From Phallusia mammillata (lineage: Eukaryota > Chordata > Ascidiacea > Phlebobranchia > Ascidiidae): 64,000 nt of DNA. This document shows positions 22,463-33,155 of this stretch, in pieces. The DNA is taken from positions 62,309-126,308 of the forward strand of contig QLIY01000025.1 in NCBI GenBank assembly GCA_003260075.1, written 5' to 3'. Made by a program: the position numbers and the translations under genes. The notes beneath the pieces are model-generated. The model had not been told where the DNA came from. It was given only the letters and a program-made list of their open reading frames with translations, and searched no databases. How positions within the stretch are numbered: position 1 is the stretch's first letter; each line of letters starts with the position of its first letter.

Positions 22463-24713
22463 ATGATGTCAAGGCTGTCAACAGCATTTGTCTTCATTCA
22501 AGCAATTGTGCTTTGCACAGGAGCTGACCCAACACCTCTTGTTATTTGGCATGGAATGGGTAATTTTAGTTGATTTTAACCTTGATGTTTCTTTTTTTTT
22601 AACCTTGATGTTTTTAGTATTTGTAATTTTTAAAACCATAGTACGTGCATAGTTCATGTACATTGGCAATAATTAGCTGTGTATTTTTTATTGTGACAAT
22701 TCAATTTTTTAAGTTCTGTATGTTACAGTTGGTCCCCCCCCCCTACGTGCATAGTTCATGTACATTGGCAATAATTAGCTGTGTATTTTTTGTGACAATT
22801 CAATTTTTTAAGTTCTGTATGTTACATGGCATAATGTATATTTATTTGTTTTTTAATTAGAATGTCAGCAACATCGGCATCGCTTAGGTAGTTTTGTAAA
22901 CAACAAGCCAACATTATACTGATACGTGATAAAACATCATTATGCCAACTGTGCAAAATTTCATTTTTGTTTGAACTGTGTATGATCATTGGGCGTGGGA
23001 ATTATAACAGACATAGGATGACTAAAATAGTCTCTTCAAACAGGTTTTGCAATTTTAAAGTACACTCACTTCTCACTATGTTGACACAGTGAAAGAAATG
23101 TCTACATCCCAAAGTCTATTTAGGGATTGTAAAACCACAAGGCATTTGACCTGCACCTTCTGAAAAATTGCAGAAATATTAAAAGTTACAAATAAAATAT
23201 GCTTCACAAAACTTGCAACATTTTTAATTCTTTAAAGGTGACAGCTGCTGCAATCCCTTTAGCATGGGCTCAATCATGCGCATGGTTGAAAATGAAATTC
23301 CAGGCATATACATCAATTCACTCAAAATCGGTGACACAACCACTGCTGATATTATGAATGGATTTTTAAAGCCAATCAGCGACCAGGTAACTAAATCAGT
23401 GTCTGCAAGGCATTTTAACCATGAGTTGATTTATTATTGTCTTTTTAGATTACTATGGCCTGTGAAATAGTCAAAGCTGATGCAAATCTTGCAAATGGTT
23501 TTAATGCAATGGGATTTTCACAAGGTGGACAGTTTCTGTGAGTTACTATGTCTACACAAGTGTACTCCCTGTAACAGTTTTAACAATGTAATTTACTTGT
23601 TTTCAGGAGAGCTTTGGCACAGCAATGTGATGGAATTCAAATGCACAACCTAATAACTTTTGGAGGCCAGCACCAAGGAGTCTATGGATTTCCAAAATGC
23701 CCAAGTAGTGTCACTTTCTGTGATAGCTTAAGACAGATTCTGAATACTGCTGCATACCGACCAGTTGTACAAGACCAGTATGTACAGTATCCTAAATTAT
23801 AACAAACTGTATCGATCTTTGACTTTTTGTAAATTTACCAAATGTTGCACATATGTACACAATAATAGGAAAAACATAACAAAAAGCCAGGACTTGATTT
23901 TTTGATTGCTTTTTTGACTGAATTAAGAGAGTTACTTTGTCCCCAACCAAATTCACCCCAGGGGTAAATTGATTGCAGGTTGAGATTGTTTGCAAATAAA
24001 ATAAAACCAAAAAAAATATCCTCATGCTTGCATAGCTACATAGTAAAACAGTCACAGGAAAGTTAAGCTTTGTTTTGGCAAAAAAAATGTGACTCAACTT
24101 CACATGACATAGCAGATATTTCCTGGTTGGTAACCTGCATCTGTTCCCAAGCCAATGTTTCTTGTGTTTTATTTTTAGTTTGGTTCAAGCTGAGTATTGG
24201 CATGATCCACTGCATGTTAATGAGTATTTGAGCAAGAACATTTTCTTGCCTGACATCAATAATGAAAATAAAGTCAATGAAGAGTACAAGCAAAGGCTCC
24301 AAGCACTTAACAAGTTTGTCATGGTCAGATTCAACAATGACACCATGGTGGAACCAGTTGCTTCTGAGGTTTATTATTATATTATTTCCAAGTGAAATAT
24401 GCATCTCATATTAATGTGACTGAGTTTACCATTATTGATTTTTTCAGTGGTTTGGATTTTACACTCCTGGCCAGGATGAAGAGGTCCAAAGCTTGCAGGA
24501 GTCTGACCTCTACCAAACAGTACATGCTAATATCTAGCATCAAAAGTGAATGTTTAAATTAGTAAATTTATATTCAATTGATTTTTGCAGGACCAACTTG
24601 GACTTAAAGCTATGGACGAAGCAGGAAAGCTGGTGTTTCTGGCTACTGATGGTGATCATCTCCAGTTTACTGATGAATGGTTTAATGCCAACATCCTGCA
24701 ATACTTGAAGTAA
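22463..24713 (+). CDS. PPT1: palmitoyl-protein thioesterase 1
   Basis: Seven exons: 22463-22559, 23238-23386, 23449-23537, 23607-23777, 24179-24368, 24448-24519, 24591-24713; 891 bases, 296 residues (vertebrate PPT1 is about 306). It cleaves fatty acyl thioesters from S-acylated proteins during lysosomal breakdown. A short signal peptide precedes [15 protein letters not shown], a family hallmark. The catalytic triad is visible: Ser in GFSQGG near residue 107, Asp in FNNDTMVEP near 221, His in GDHLQF near 278. VQAEYWHDP and GGQHQGVYG also match PPT1 closely. Intron 1 carries an assembly-type duplication (22642-22733 and 22744-22828 around ten C at 22734-22743). The start is the first of two adjacent ATGs. 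It lies between fucosidase copies 1 and 2 on the opposite strand. Confidence 0.96.
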
Positions 24714-25412
24714 CATAAGTGTACCATGGGTTCCATAAGCTATTTTAATGTGGGTGGTGTAATTTGATGTTCAAGTGTCTGTTATATCAGAAAACATTTT
24801 TAATTAATACTGTATTGTTGCCCTTCAGCTCAGTAGCCACCATGTGAAATCACAAATGTACATCTACTATTATCACCTTTTACCAGATTAAAATCGTTCT
24901 GTTTGTTTTGTTTCATGTCAAAAAAATGGTCTTTGCAGTGTGTATGTTGGTGATAATCGCGGTCACTGTGAGTAAATACAATCAATCAAAAAATGTTTCT
25001 ATCCATAAGGTCTTAAAGAAACACCAGTTAGGTGTGTGTACAAGTGTTGATCCATTATATTTGACGTAAACAAACACAAATGCAGTGAGTAGCATGTTGG
25101 GCGGAATGAGATAAACAACAACGCAAATGTGATTTGACACTATTAAAAAAATGCAACCAGTTATACAACAGTAAAGGTACACAGAAAAAAAACTTATTAC
25201 ATAATTTGATCTATTGAACAAAATCTTTTGGCAACAACACTGTTTTCATTTTGCAGGTAAACTACATTTTAATCTCTAAGCAATCGAGTTACAGGAAAAC
25301 AAATAATTAAAAAAATTGGCAAAAACAGATCTTATATGGTATGCATTTTAAACAAAGGAAACTTATGTTTGTCAGTGTTGACAAAAAAGTAAATGAAGGC
25401 TATATGAATTTA
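24714..25412. other. convergent 3' spacer
   Basis: The PPT1-type gene and fucosidase 2 end toward each other here. The interval should hold both 3' UTRs; ATTAAA lies near 24886 for the plus-strand transcript. No further gene, RNA or repeat is recognised. Confidence 0.4.
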
Positions 25413-28400
25413 TTAATTAAAACCTATGAGACGAAACACATAAACCCATTTTGCTTTGGATGATGCTGGATTTACAATTGGCATAACAATTCCCACACCA
25501 GTTGGACTTAATGGTTCCCAAGTCAATGAACTGCCACCCCCAATTAACTCGATAGAGGCAGATTTGGAAGTGACAATTGGGGATCCGATCTCAAGAATGC
25601 CAGAGTCAGGCCATGAAAAGCTGAAGGCATATACTTTATTTCCATTCATAGTATACCTATAAAAAAGTATGTTAAACAGTTGCAAGGTACATAGATTGTT
25701 TAAACCAGAAAAAAATTGATGTGTCCAGCAGAACCACAAGTACCAAAAGCCATCAATGTGTCCTTCAAATGTATAAATGGTCTAGCACAGTGGTTCCCGA
25801 CCAGGAATTTTTAAAAAAGAGGGCAGGAATTTACTTTAATTTCCCCCCCCCCTCCTTCAAATGTATAAATGGTCTAGCACAGTGGTTCCCGACCAGGAAT
25901 GTTTAAAAAAGAGGGCAGTAATTTACTTTAATTTTACATGTGATTTGTAAATAGACACATAAGCTCTGGGAATACAGCCTGTGAAGTTCATAAAAGACCT
26001 AATTTTAAATGATCTTTTTGTAGTTTGGATCTATTATGTAGTATATGAGGAAGGAATAAAAATGTTGTGAATTGTTAAGGGAGGAATTCATCAAAACAGG
26101 TTTGGTACCACTGATCTAGCAGCTGGATTCAATATGTCTACGCAGCCCAGACTAGACCCTAAAATGATCTTCAAGATGAATTTTAGAAATAAGTTTAAAA
26201 TGCCTATTCAGTGCTTGGTCATTTTTTCTTACCAAACATTAGAATTCATGGAGTCATTCTGATGCTTCCATGGCTTACTGCTGTACACTGCTTCCCCATT
26301 TAATTTGAGCCATTCACCCATCTGTCGAAGTCGCTCTTCAAAAATTGGAATAATTGTTCCTTCTTTGGTAGGACCAACATTCATTAGCATGTTACCATTG
26401 CAACTGATAGTAACCACAAATTTCTGGAAAAAAGATTATCTTCCTAATACAAGTTTTTACTTTTAAACAAAGGAATTTAAATTGAACTGTGATGTACAAA
26501 TCTCATTCAATCTAGACGTTGTTTAAAGTTAGACCCATTTTAGGAGACAAGGTTAAAGCAACAGCTAATGCATCACAATGGCTTGTTCTACAAACTCCAC
26601 AAACTTTTTTCCAACAGAAAAATTTGACTTATTTAGTGAGTTATTGAAACAGCATACAAAATAGTGCTATGTTGTATATACTGTGTAAATTATACTTTTT
26701 GGACTTACCATAATAGGCCAGCAAGTTACGTAGTGGTGTCAAACAAAACAATCAACACCCAACAATTCCAAACCTCTATTTACTATCCAACCTTGACATG
26801 TCTGTACAGTAGCTTTTTGCTTTACGTAACCACAGCAAGAATAGCATGTGATAAACATTTAGATTCTTGGTGGCTAACAGAACTAGTGGAAATCTGTATT
26901 AGATTTACCTGCAGTAACTCGTTGATTGACATGTATGCTTTGAAGTCAACATTTCTTCTGTATCCCCATGATCCTTTGTCAATAGTCATGGCATTCTCCC
27001 ATTTTCTCTTCTGCAAAGTTCCAGGATTGTACCTGTCTTGGCATGTCAGAAAGCCACCATGCTTGCATAAAGCCTCTTTGCCCCATCTGTCATTGGTTAC
27101 AACAACATCCTGCAAGAAAAATTAGAACGCTTTTTAAAGGCACAAAAGAGTTGCTGCTACATCAATGTATAGTCATTATGTGGGAAGGGTGTTTTACCTT
27201 CACTGGGCTTTTGTTGTACAGCCAGGCCAGGAACTCCTTACTTTTCCAGTAGTTTTCACTTGCTTCCCAATCACCATCAGACCAAACAATATCAGGCTTG
27301 AAATGATTGACAAGGTAATACAACTCAGGCATTGTCTTTGACCTGTGTCAAACAAAAATGATGAAATGGGCTTAATTACAAAGTTGGCCATATCCAGAAA
27401 AAAATTGATTTACAGCTGTTCAAATTTTGAAAAATACATACATGTTAAATATGTACGTTTTGGATTCAAAACTAATCTTAAGATTTCCTGGAACGAATTA
27501 CAAATATTTTTGTGTAATTTAAGTGTTCTTACGTCACAAATGTATCAGTTGTAAAATTTTTCTTTTTGTCCTCAAGATATTTGGGGTTAAACCACTCAAA
27601 CAGTGAGTGGTACAAACCAAGCCGAAGAGCTCCTTTCTTATTGATTGCATTTGCAAACTCTCCCACTATGTTCCGTTTTGGTCCAACAGCCATTGAGTTC
27701 CAGTTAAAAGAGCTATCAGATGGCCAGTTTGTGTAACCCTCGTGATGTTTGCTGGTTAGGACAACATATTTGGCCCCAGATGCCTATAAAAAAACAATAA
27801 TATTATATAATACAAATTTAGGCAAATGTTAAAGACATATTATTTTGGTGTGCAGCCTAAACTTACAGGTCCTCTTTTTGTGTTCTAGAAAATCTTTTGT
27901 GTTCGGACATTAAATAGATTAAAAGATTTTACTTGCTCTTTTATTGGTTAATGGATCTTAACCTAAACCAATAACAAAAGAGAAAACCTATACTGCCTTT
28001 TACCTCAAAAAGATCAGCCCACTTGTCTGCATCAAAGAACTCAGCAGTAAACTGGGGTGCAAAGTCAGCATAGGTGAAACCTGGTGCATAGTTTTTGTGC
28101 ATGAAATATTTGGCATCAGGGTTTCCATTCTTCCAATAATACCAGAACCATTCAGCCAGAAACCCATCACCAAAACTTGGCACTGAAAACACACCCCAAT
28201 GAATAAAGATGCCAAGTTTTGCTTCATCATACCTAAAAAAATCAAATGAGCAAGTAAAAAACTTGTAAAAGCTTTTGTATTGCTGAGCTTAACAGCTCAC
28301 ACCAATGGATGGTGACATTTCCCTGAGGAAGTGTTGTATGAGTTCTTGCACTTGTTTAAAAAAAACTGATCATGCCTTCTTGACCTGAGTGTATTTACAA

Positions 28401-28832
28401 AAAAATCATTGTGGCACAGCTATAGTAGAATACTGGTTACCAAACACAAACAGTATAGTGGCCCATATGAGCATTTTAATTGGGCCATAGAGCGTATGGA
28501 CATGTACCCGCCCCCATGGAACAAATAAACAATGTTGCAGCTACATCGTTCAATGCAGATCAGTGTTGAGTGCTATTCTTTGCAGAAAAATGCGAACTTA
28601 GCTCCTATTGTAGCCTACATTTAGTTTTTCTATACCTCGCGAGTTGCAATCGTTAATGTAATTGGTTTATTTTTAAACTGTAATGTACTTGGCACAATAT
28701 ATTAGATTTTTGAACTTTTGTTATTGCTTACCATGATGGTAATGGTCGCTTGTCCAGTGAATCCCATGTCGGCTTATACTCCGCTGAACAGCCAGAAATG
28801 ACTAAAACGGCGAGTACACAAGCGAACTTCAT
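25413..28832 (-). CDS. alpha-L-fucosidase (GH29), copy 2
   Basis: Seven exons: 28832-28732, 28232-28004, 27783-27533, 27342-27198, 27109-26909, 26423-26233, 25656-25413; 1362 bases, 453 residues. Signal peptide [17 protein letters not shown]. The GH29 core has [29 protein letters not shown] with both active-site histidines, the nucleophile Asp in [20 protein letters not shown] and [15 protein letters not shown]. Exons 3 to 6 are 251, 145, 201 and 191 bases, identical to copies 1 and 3. Intron 6 carries an inverted-repeat element (25779-26123) disturbed by an assembly duplication. It probably acts in the lysosome or is secreted, like other family members. Confidence 0.95.
25779..26123. mobile_element. 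inverted-repeat element in fucosidase 2 intron 6
   Basis: It starts GGTCTAGCACAGTGGTTCCC and ends with the complement of GCTAGATCAGTGGTACC, the same family as 14839-15245, with GGAGGAAT-type interior. Its first part is repeated: 25761-25842 and 25853-25935 around ten C at 25843-25852, which looks like unmerged alleles, not part of the element. No coding capacity. Confidence 0.55.
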
Positions 28833-29658
28833 GTCAACACAACTTCGCTTACACCAAAACAAACAACGGAATTCGGTTTTGTGCAGGCGAAATCCAACCC
28901 AAAAACTTGTGACCGGAATTTAAATGTAACGTTTGCAGCAAATCGACGTCACGTTTTGTGACGTTGTATTTTCAGGAAACGCATGTCTGATTTGTCCGCA
29001 AATCGTTCGCAACGTTTTCGTATTATATAATCACTAATTAAAGTCATCATATGTGTCATTTTTTGAAGGCACTTATTTCAAATTGTATCAATTTAGGGTC
29101 AACATAGACATTGGAAAATAAAACCTACCCAAAGAAACTGTCTTTGTCGGTTCATCATTTCCGTTGCTTAACAAGCTTTAATGGGCAAGTTCTAATTTCT
29201 GATTCAAAAAGATTATTGTATATGTGGACAAAAACCGATAATCCTTTTATTGTGAGAAAGTGCAGTTTATTGCATGAGACTTTAAATCGAGTACATTTTT
29301 AAGAAACTACTGTGGTTCAAAATAATGCAAATGAAGAATATAAATGCAATGGAAGTCATTCATATGGTATTAGGATTTAAATGCCCTAATATCACACTAA
29401 TTTTGCAGATATACGAATAAATCATCAAGACAAAGAAACTGCTATATGACAAATAAATGAGCAGGAAACCAAGCATAGTTTTTCGCAAAACAAAGTCATC
29501 AAAGCTAATTTTTCAAATAAAAACCATTTGACTGCATAGATTAAACATTTTGGGTACAGATTAGTAAGTGAACTGATTATATGCAAAAATAAAAAAATCA
29601 GTTTAATGAAACAAAGGCACAGTTTATCATTTTATTATGAAACTTTAAATGGCACAAA
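28833..29658. other. spacer between fucosidase 2 and fucosidase 3
   Basis: Holds the upstream region of copy 2 and the 3' UTR of copy 3. A GACGTCACG...GTGACG pair lies at about 28947-28964, a cAMP-response-like or partial E-box arrangement. No gene is seen. Confidence 0.35.
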
Positions 29659-32600
29659 TTAGGCTGATTCAAATCCTGTCAATCTGAAGACATAAACCCA
29701 TTTTGCCTTGATAGTTGCAGGGTTTACAACTGGCAACAAAATTCCAACACCTCTAGGTTGTAATGGTTCCCATTTGAGTGCTGAATCACCTCCCAACAAA
29801 TCAATGGTTGCACCTGGTTTTGGATTTGCTGCTCCCAGAATTAACACACCTGAATCTGGCCATGAAAAGCTGAAGGCATATATCTTGTCTTCATTCTTGG
29901 TGTACCTGAAAATGAACATCAAATGTTTACAACAGGGGTCGGCAGCTCCCGGCTCGCATGCCAAGGTTGGCACACAAGGTGGTTTTTCATGGCATGCCAA
30001 CCGATTTGCGTGTTTATATTGAAGTAACAATTTAACCTGTCACACTGCTTGTTTTCAGTTTTTATCATGTCATGTACAAAACACTCTGCTTTCTCTTTAT
30101 TATCGATATCAGCTGGCACGAACCACCATTAGTTACCCCCCCCCCAAAAACGTTGGCATGTGAGGTCATTAACACATGGAAATAACAAGTAAAATGGCAC
30201 CGGTCGCCTGAAAGGTTGCCGACCCCTGGTTTACAACATATGGTTTATCACATCAAAAGGGAAGATATTAAATTATAATGCAAATGCCACTTTGCTGTCA
30301 TTCAATGCTTGCAACATGCACAGGGTATAATGGTAAATGATTACAATGTAGTCATAAATATTTAGCTAAAATTTTATGGTTTGACAACAGTCGCAAACTT
30401 TGCTGCAAACCTTCTTGCAACAAGTTGTTAACCGTCTGATAACCGTTACAATAAAACAAAGCTCTGAAGTAACAATTAAATTTATTGTCGGATGAATGTT
30501 TTCTGTTACATTTGTTGGAGATTAAGTTCTGTAATTTAACTTACCAAACACCTTTAGTCATGGTGTCATTCTGGTGTGTCCATGGCTTACTACTGTACAC
30601 TCCTTCACCATTTACTCCGAGCCATTCACCCATCTGTCTTAATCGTTCCTCAAACACAGGGGTAATTGTTCCTTCTTTAGTCGGCCCCACATTTACAAGA
30701 ATATTGCCATTGCAACTGATTGTGGTAACTAGCTCCTATACAATATAAGATCCAAAAGAAACAGTTCAAACCTTTGAATATTTTTTAAGTGAAGCACAAA
30801 AATTTGTTTTAAAAATTTGTTTTAACCTAGTGCATTTACCTGCAACAACTCTTCAATTGTCATGTACTGATCAAATTGGATATTTCTTCTGTAACCCCAG
30901 GAGCCCTTGTCAATAGTCATAGCATTTTCCCACTTTCTTGTTTGAAGGGTGCCTGGGTTGTATCTATCAGAGCATGTAAGGTAGCCACCATGCTTACATA
31001 GTGTGTCACTGCCCCATCGATCATTTGTGACAACAGTATTCTGTGATTTTTATACAGTACAAAGAAAAGCTGTTTAATGACGATGGACAAGTGTACCCAC
31101 AAAGTTTTTATTATCATAAAACACAAATAATGTGGAAATGACCTGATATATTGGATCAAATTTTAGGTTTCAGCCCTTTTAAAAGCAAACATTAAAAGGC
31201 AAGTGATGGATTTATATTTAGAATATGTACCTTTACTGGACTTTCATTGTAAAGCCAAGCCAAAAAGTCTGGGCTTGACCAATATGAGGAGTTTGCTTCC
31301 CATTGGCCATCTGACCAGATTACATCTGGTTTGTAACGGTTCACAATATCATAGAGTTCAGGCATTGTTTTTTCCCTAACAGATAAAAAATATTAGCACA
31401 TTGATTAGAAATAGTAATGCTAGTAACATGGTATTGGCATAACTTAAGAATGCTTCTGTTTATTTATGTGTTTTAAACCAATATGCCTGTCAGTTTTAAT
31501 TTACTTACTTGACAAATTTATCTGTTTTAAAACCACTTTCTTTATCTTGAAGATAGGATGGGTTAAACCATTCAAAAAGTGAATGGTAAAGTCCGAAGTG
31601 TATTGATGTTTTGTTTCGGATTGCATTTGCCAATTCACCAACTATATCCCGTTTAGGACCAATATCCATAGAGTTCCAGTTCCAGGAAGTAGCAGAAGGC
31701 CAATTTGTGTAACCTTCATGGTGCTTACTTGTCAGCACAATGTACTTGGCTCCAGATGCCTAAACAAAGCGTTTATCATTCTGCCAATTTTATTAGTGTA
31801 AATTATGAGAATAAAACTTTTAATGTTCGGCCTGAAACTGTTGTACAACAATGATGTATATTCCTCTAATATCTATCCAATTGTACTCAACCACAAAACA
31901 TCAAACTCACTTGTGTTCTTATAGAGTGTTCTCATAATTCTCTAACATCAGTGAAATTAGTCACTTTAAAAACATTATGTTTGCATTTAGCAGGCAACAA
32001 GTTAAGAAACAGTACACAAACAAACAGACTTTTCTTTAGGGAAAGATTTGTATTTGTCCCAAAATTTACAATTCTTAATCTACCTGAAAGATTTCTGCCC
32101 ATTTGTCAGCATCATAAAACTCTGCAGTGAATTGTTTGGCAAAGTCACCATAGGTAAAATCTGGTGGGTAGTTCTGTTGCATAAAGTACACTTCAGCTGG
32201 ACTGGACACCCCTTGCCAATTCCACCAAAACCATTCAGAGGCAGCACCTTGCCCATAACTTGGAACTGCAAAGACTCCCCAGTGAATAAAGATGCCAAAT
32301 TTAGCTTCATCATACCTGTCAATACAAATAACACCAAATGTCAATTTAGTTGAGGTGTTTGTGGCATTTCAGAGTTTGCAAGGTTTTTGATTAGGTAACA
32401 TGAAGTATTTTGCTTGGTTTGCACCATTCCCCCAAGCAAAGATACACAAAAACAAACCTGCACCAAACATAGCCTAGAAATAACTCATTTGTACACAAAC
32501 ATACTCCATTTGTATACGCAAACCAATGCTTATTGCAATCAAAAACTTTGGTGTCGTAATTTGAAACTCACAGAAAATCACATAAAACAGCCTAAATTTG

Positions 32601-32827
32601 TGTGGGAAGTTGCTTAACTTCATAAAAGTTCATAAAAGTACGCATTAACATTCTACGAAACAAAGATGCTTCAGTTTTTTTCGCCAAAGACCGATTCGGC
32701 AATGAACTTATTCAACTTACCACGTTGGCAACGGTCTGGAGTCCAAAGAATCCCAGTTTGGTTCATAATTGGCGTTGCAGAATGCAATGCACATTGATAA
32801 CAATGACAAAGAAATCACACTCTTCAT
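29659..32827 (-). CDS. alpha-L-fucosidase (GH29), copy 3
   Basis: Seven exons: 32827-32721, 32315-32084, 31759-31509, 31375-31231, 31040-30840, 30735-30545, 29905-29659; 1374 bases, 457 residues. Signal peptide [19 protein letters not shown]. The core has [31 protein letters not shown], the nucleophile Asp in [21 protein letters not shown] and [15 protein letters not shown]. Exons 3-6 keep the lengths of the other copies. Intron 6 holds a hAT-like element with an 8-base target duplication. Upstream lie a TCACGTGA box about 85 bases before the ATG and a long fold-back element. All domains look intact, so the three copies are probably all functional. Confidence 0.95.
29933..30228. mobile_element. 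hAT-type non-autonomous element with target duplication
   Basis: The element starts CAGGGGTCGGCA and ends TTGCCGACCCCTG, and is flanked by the identical 8-mer GTTTACAA at 29925-29932 and 30229-30236. Eight-base duplication and CAGGGGTCGGCA-like ends are typical of hAT elements. It is about 296 bp, non-coding, and lies in intron 6 of fucosidase 3. A ten-C run at 30136-30145 sits in its interior without a duplicated flank. Confidence 0.9.
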
Positions 32828-32909
32828 GATTAATTTTCTGTTCTAAATAATAGCAAAAACAAATATTTTCGCACAACGACGAAGTCAAAAGCCACTACAA
32901 ATACAAACA

Positions 32910-32917
32910 TCACGTGA
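32910..32917. promoter_or_regulatory. TCACGTGA box upstream of fucosidase 3
   Basis: Palindromic TCACGTGA about 85 bases before the start codon of the minus-strand fucosidase. It matches the core of the CLEAR motif (GTCACGTGAC) bound by TFEB-type factors at lysosomal genes. A second strict copy lies at 21597-21604 upstream of fucosidase 1 and the PPT1-type gene. Function is inferred from position and sequence only. Confidence 0.45.
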
Positions 32918-32939
32918 GTGACGAGTGACGACTGACGGG

Positions 32940-33155
32940 TAGAGCTACTAACACTGAGCTTCACCTTTGGCCCGACCTGGAAACTTCTGGTAGGTGGCGC
33001 AAAAGAGCATAGGCGTTTATGGTGCTGACTCAGCAATTATTCTTACCGGAAACCCAAATTGCTATAACAGCACCATAAACGCCTATGCTCTTTTGCGCCA
33101 CCTACCAGAAGTTCCCAGGTCGAGCCAAAGGTGAAGCTCAGTGTTAGTAGCTCTA
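32940..33155. mobile_element. fold-back element with about 88-base inverted arms
   Basis: Left arm 32940 to about 33027 (starting TAGAGCTACTAACACTGAG) and right arm about 33069-33155 (ending CTCAGTGTTAGTAGCTCTA) are nearly perfect inverted copies around a loop of roughly 45 bases. The TA at each tip would fit a Tc1/mariner-type target site. There is no coding capacity. It lies 113 bp upstream of the fucosidase 3 start codon and could form a long RNA hairpin if transcribed. Confidence 0.85.
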
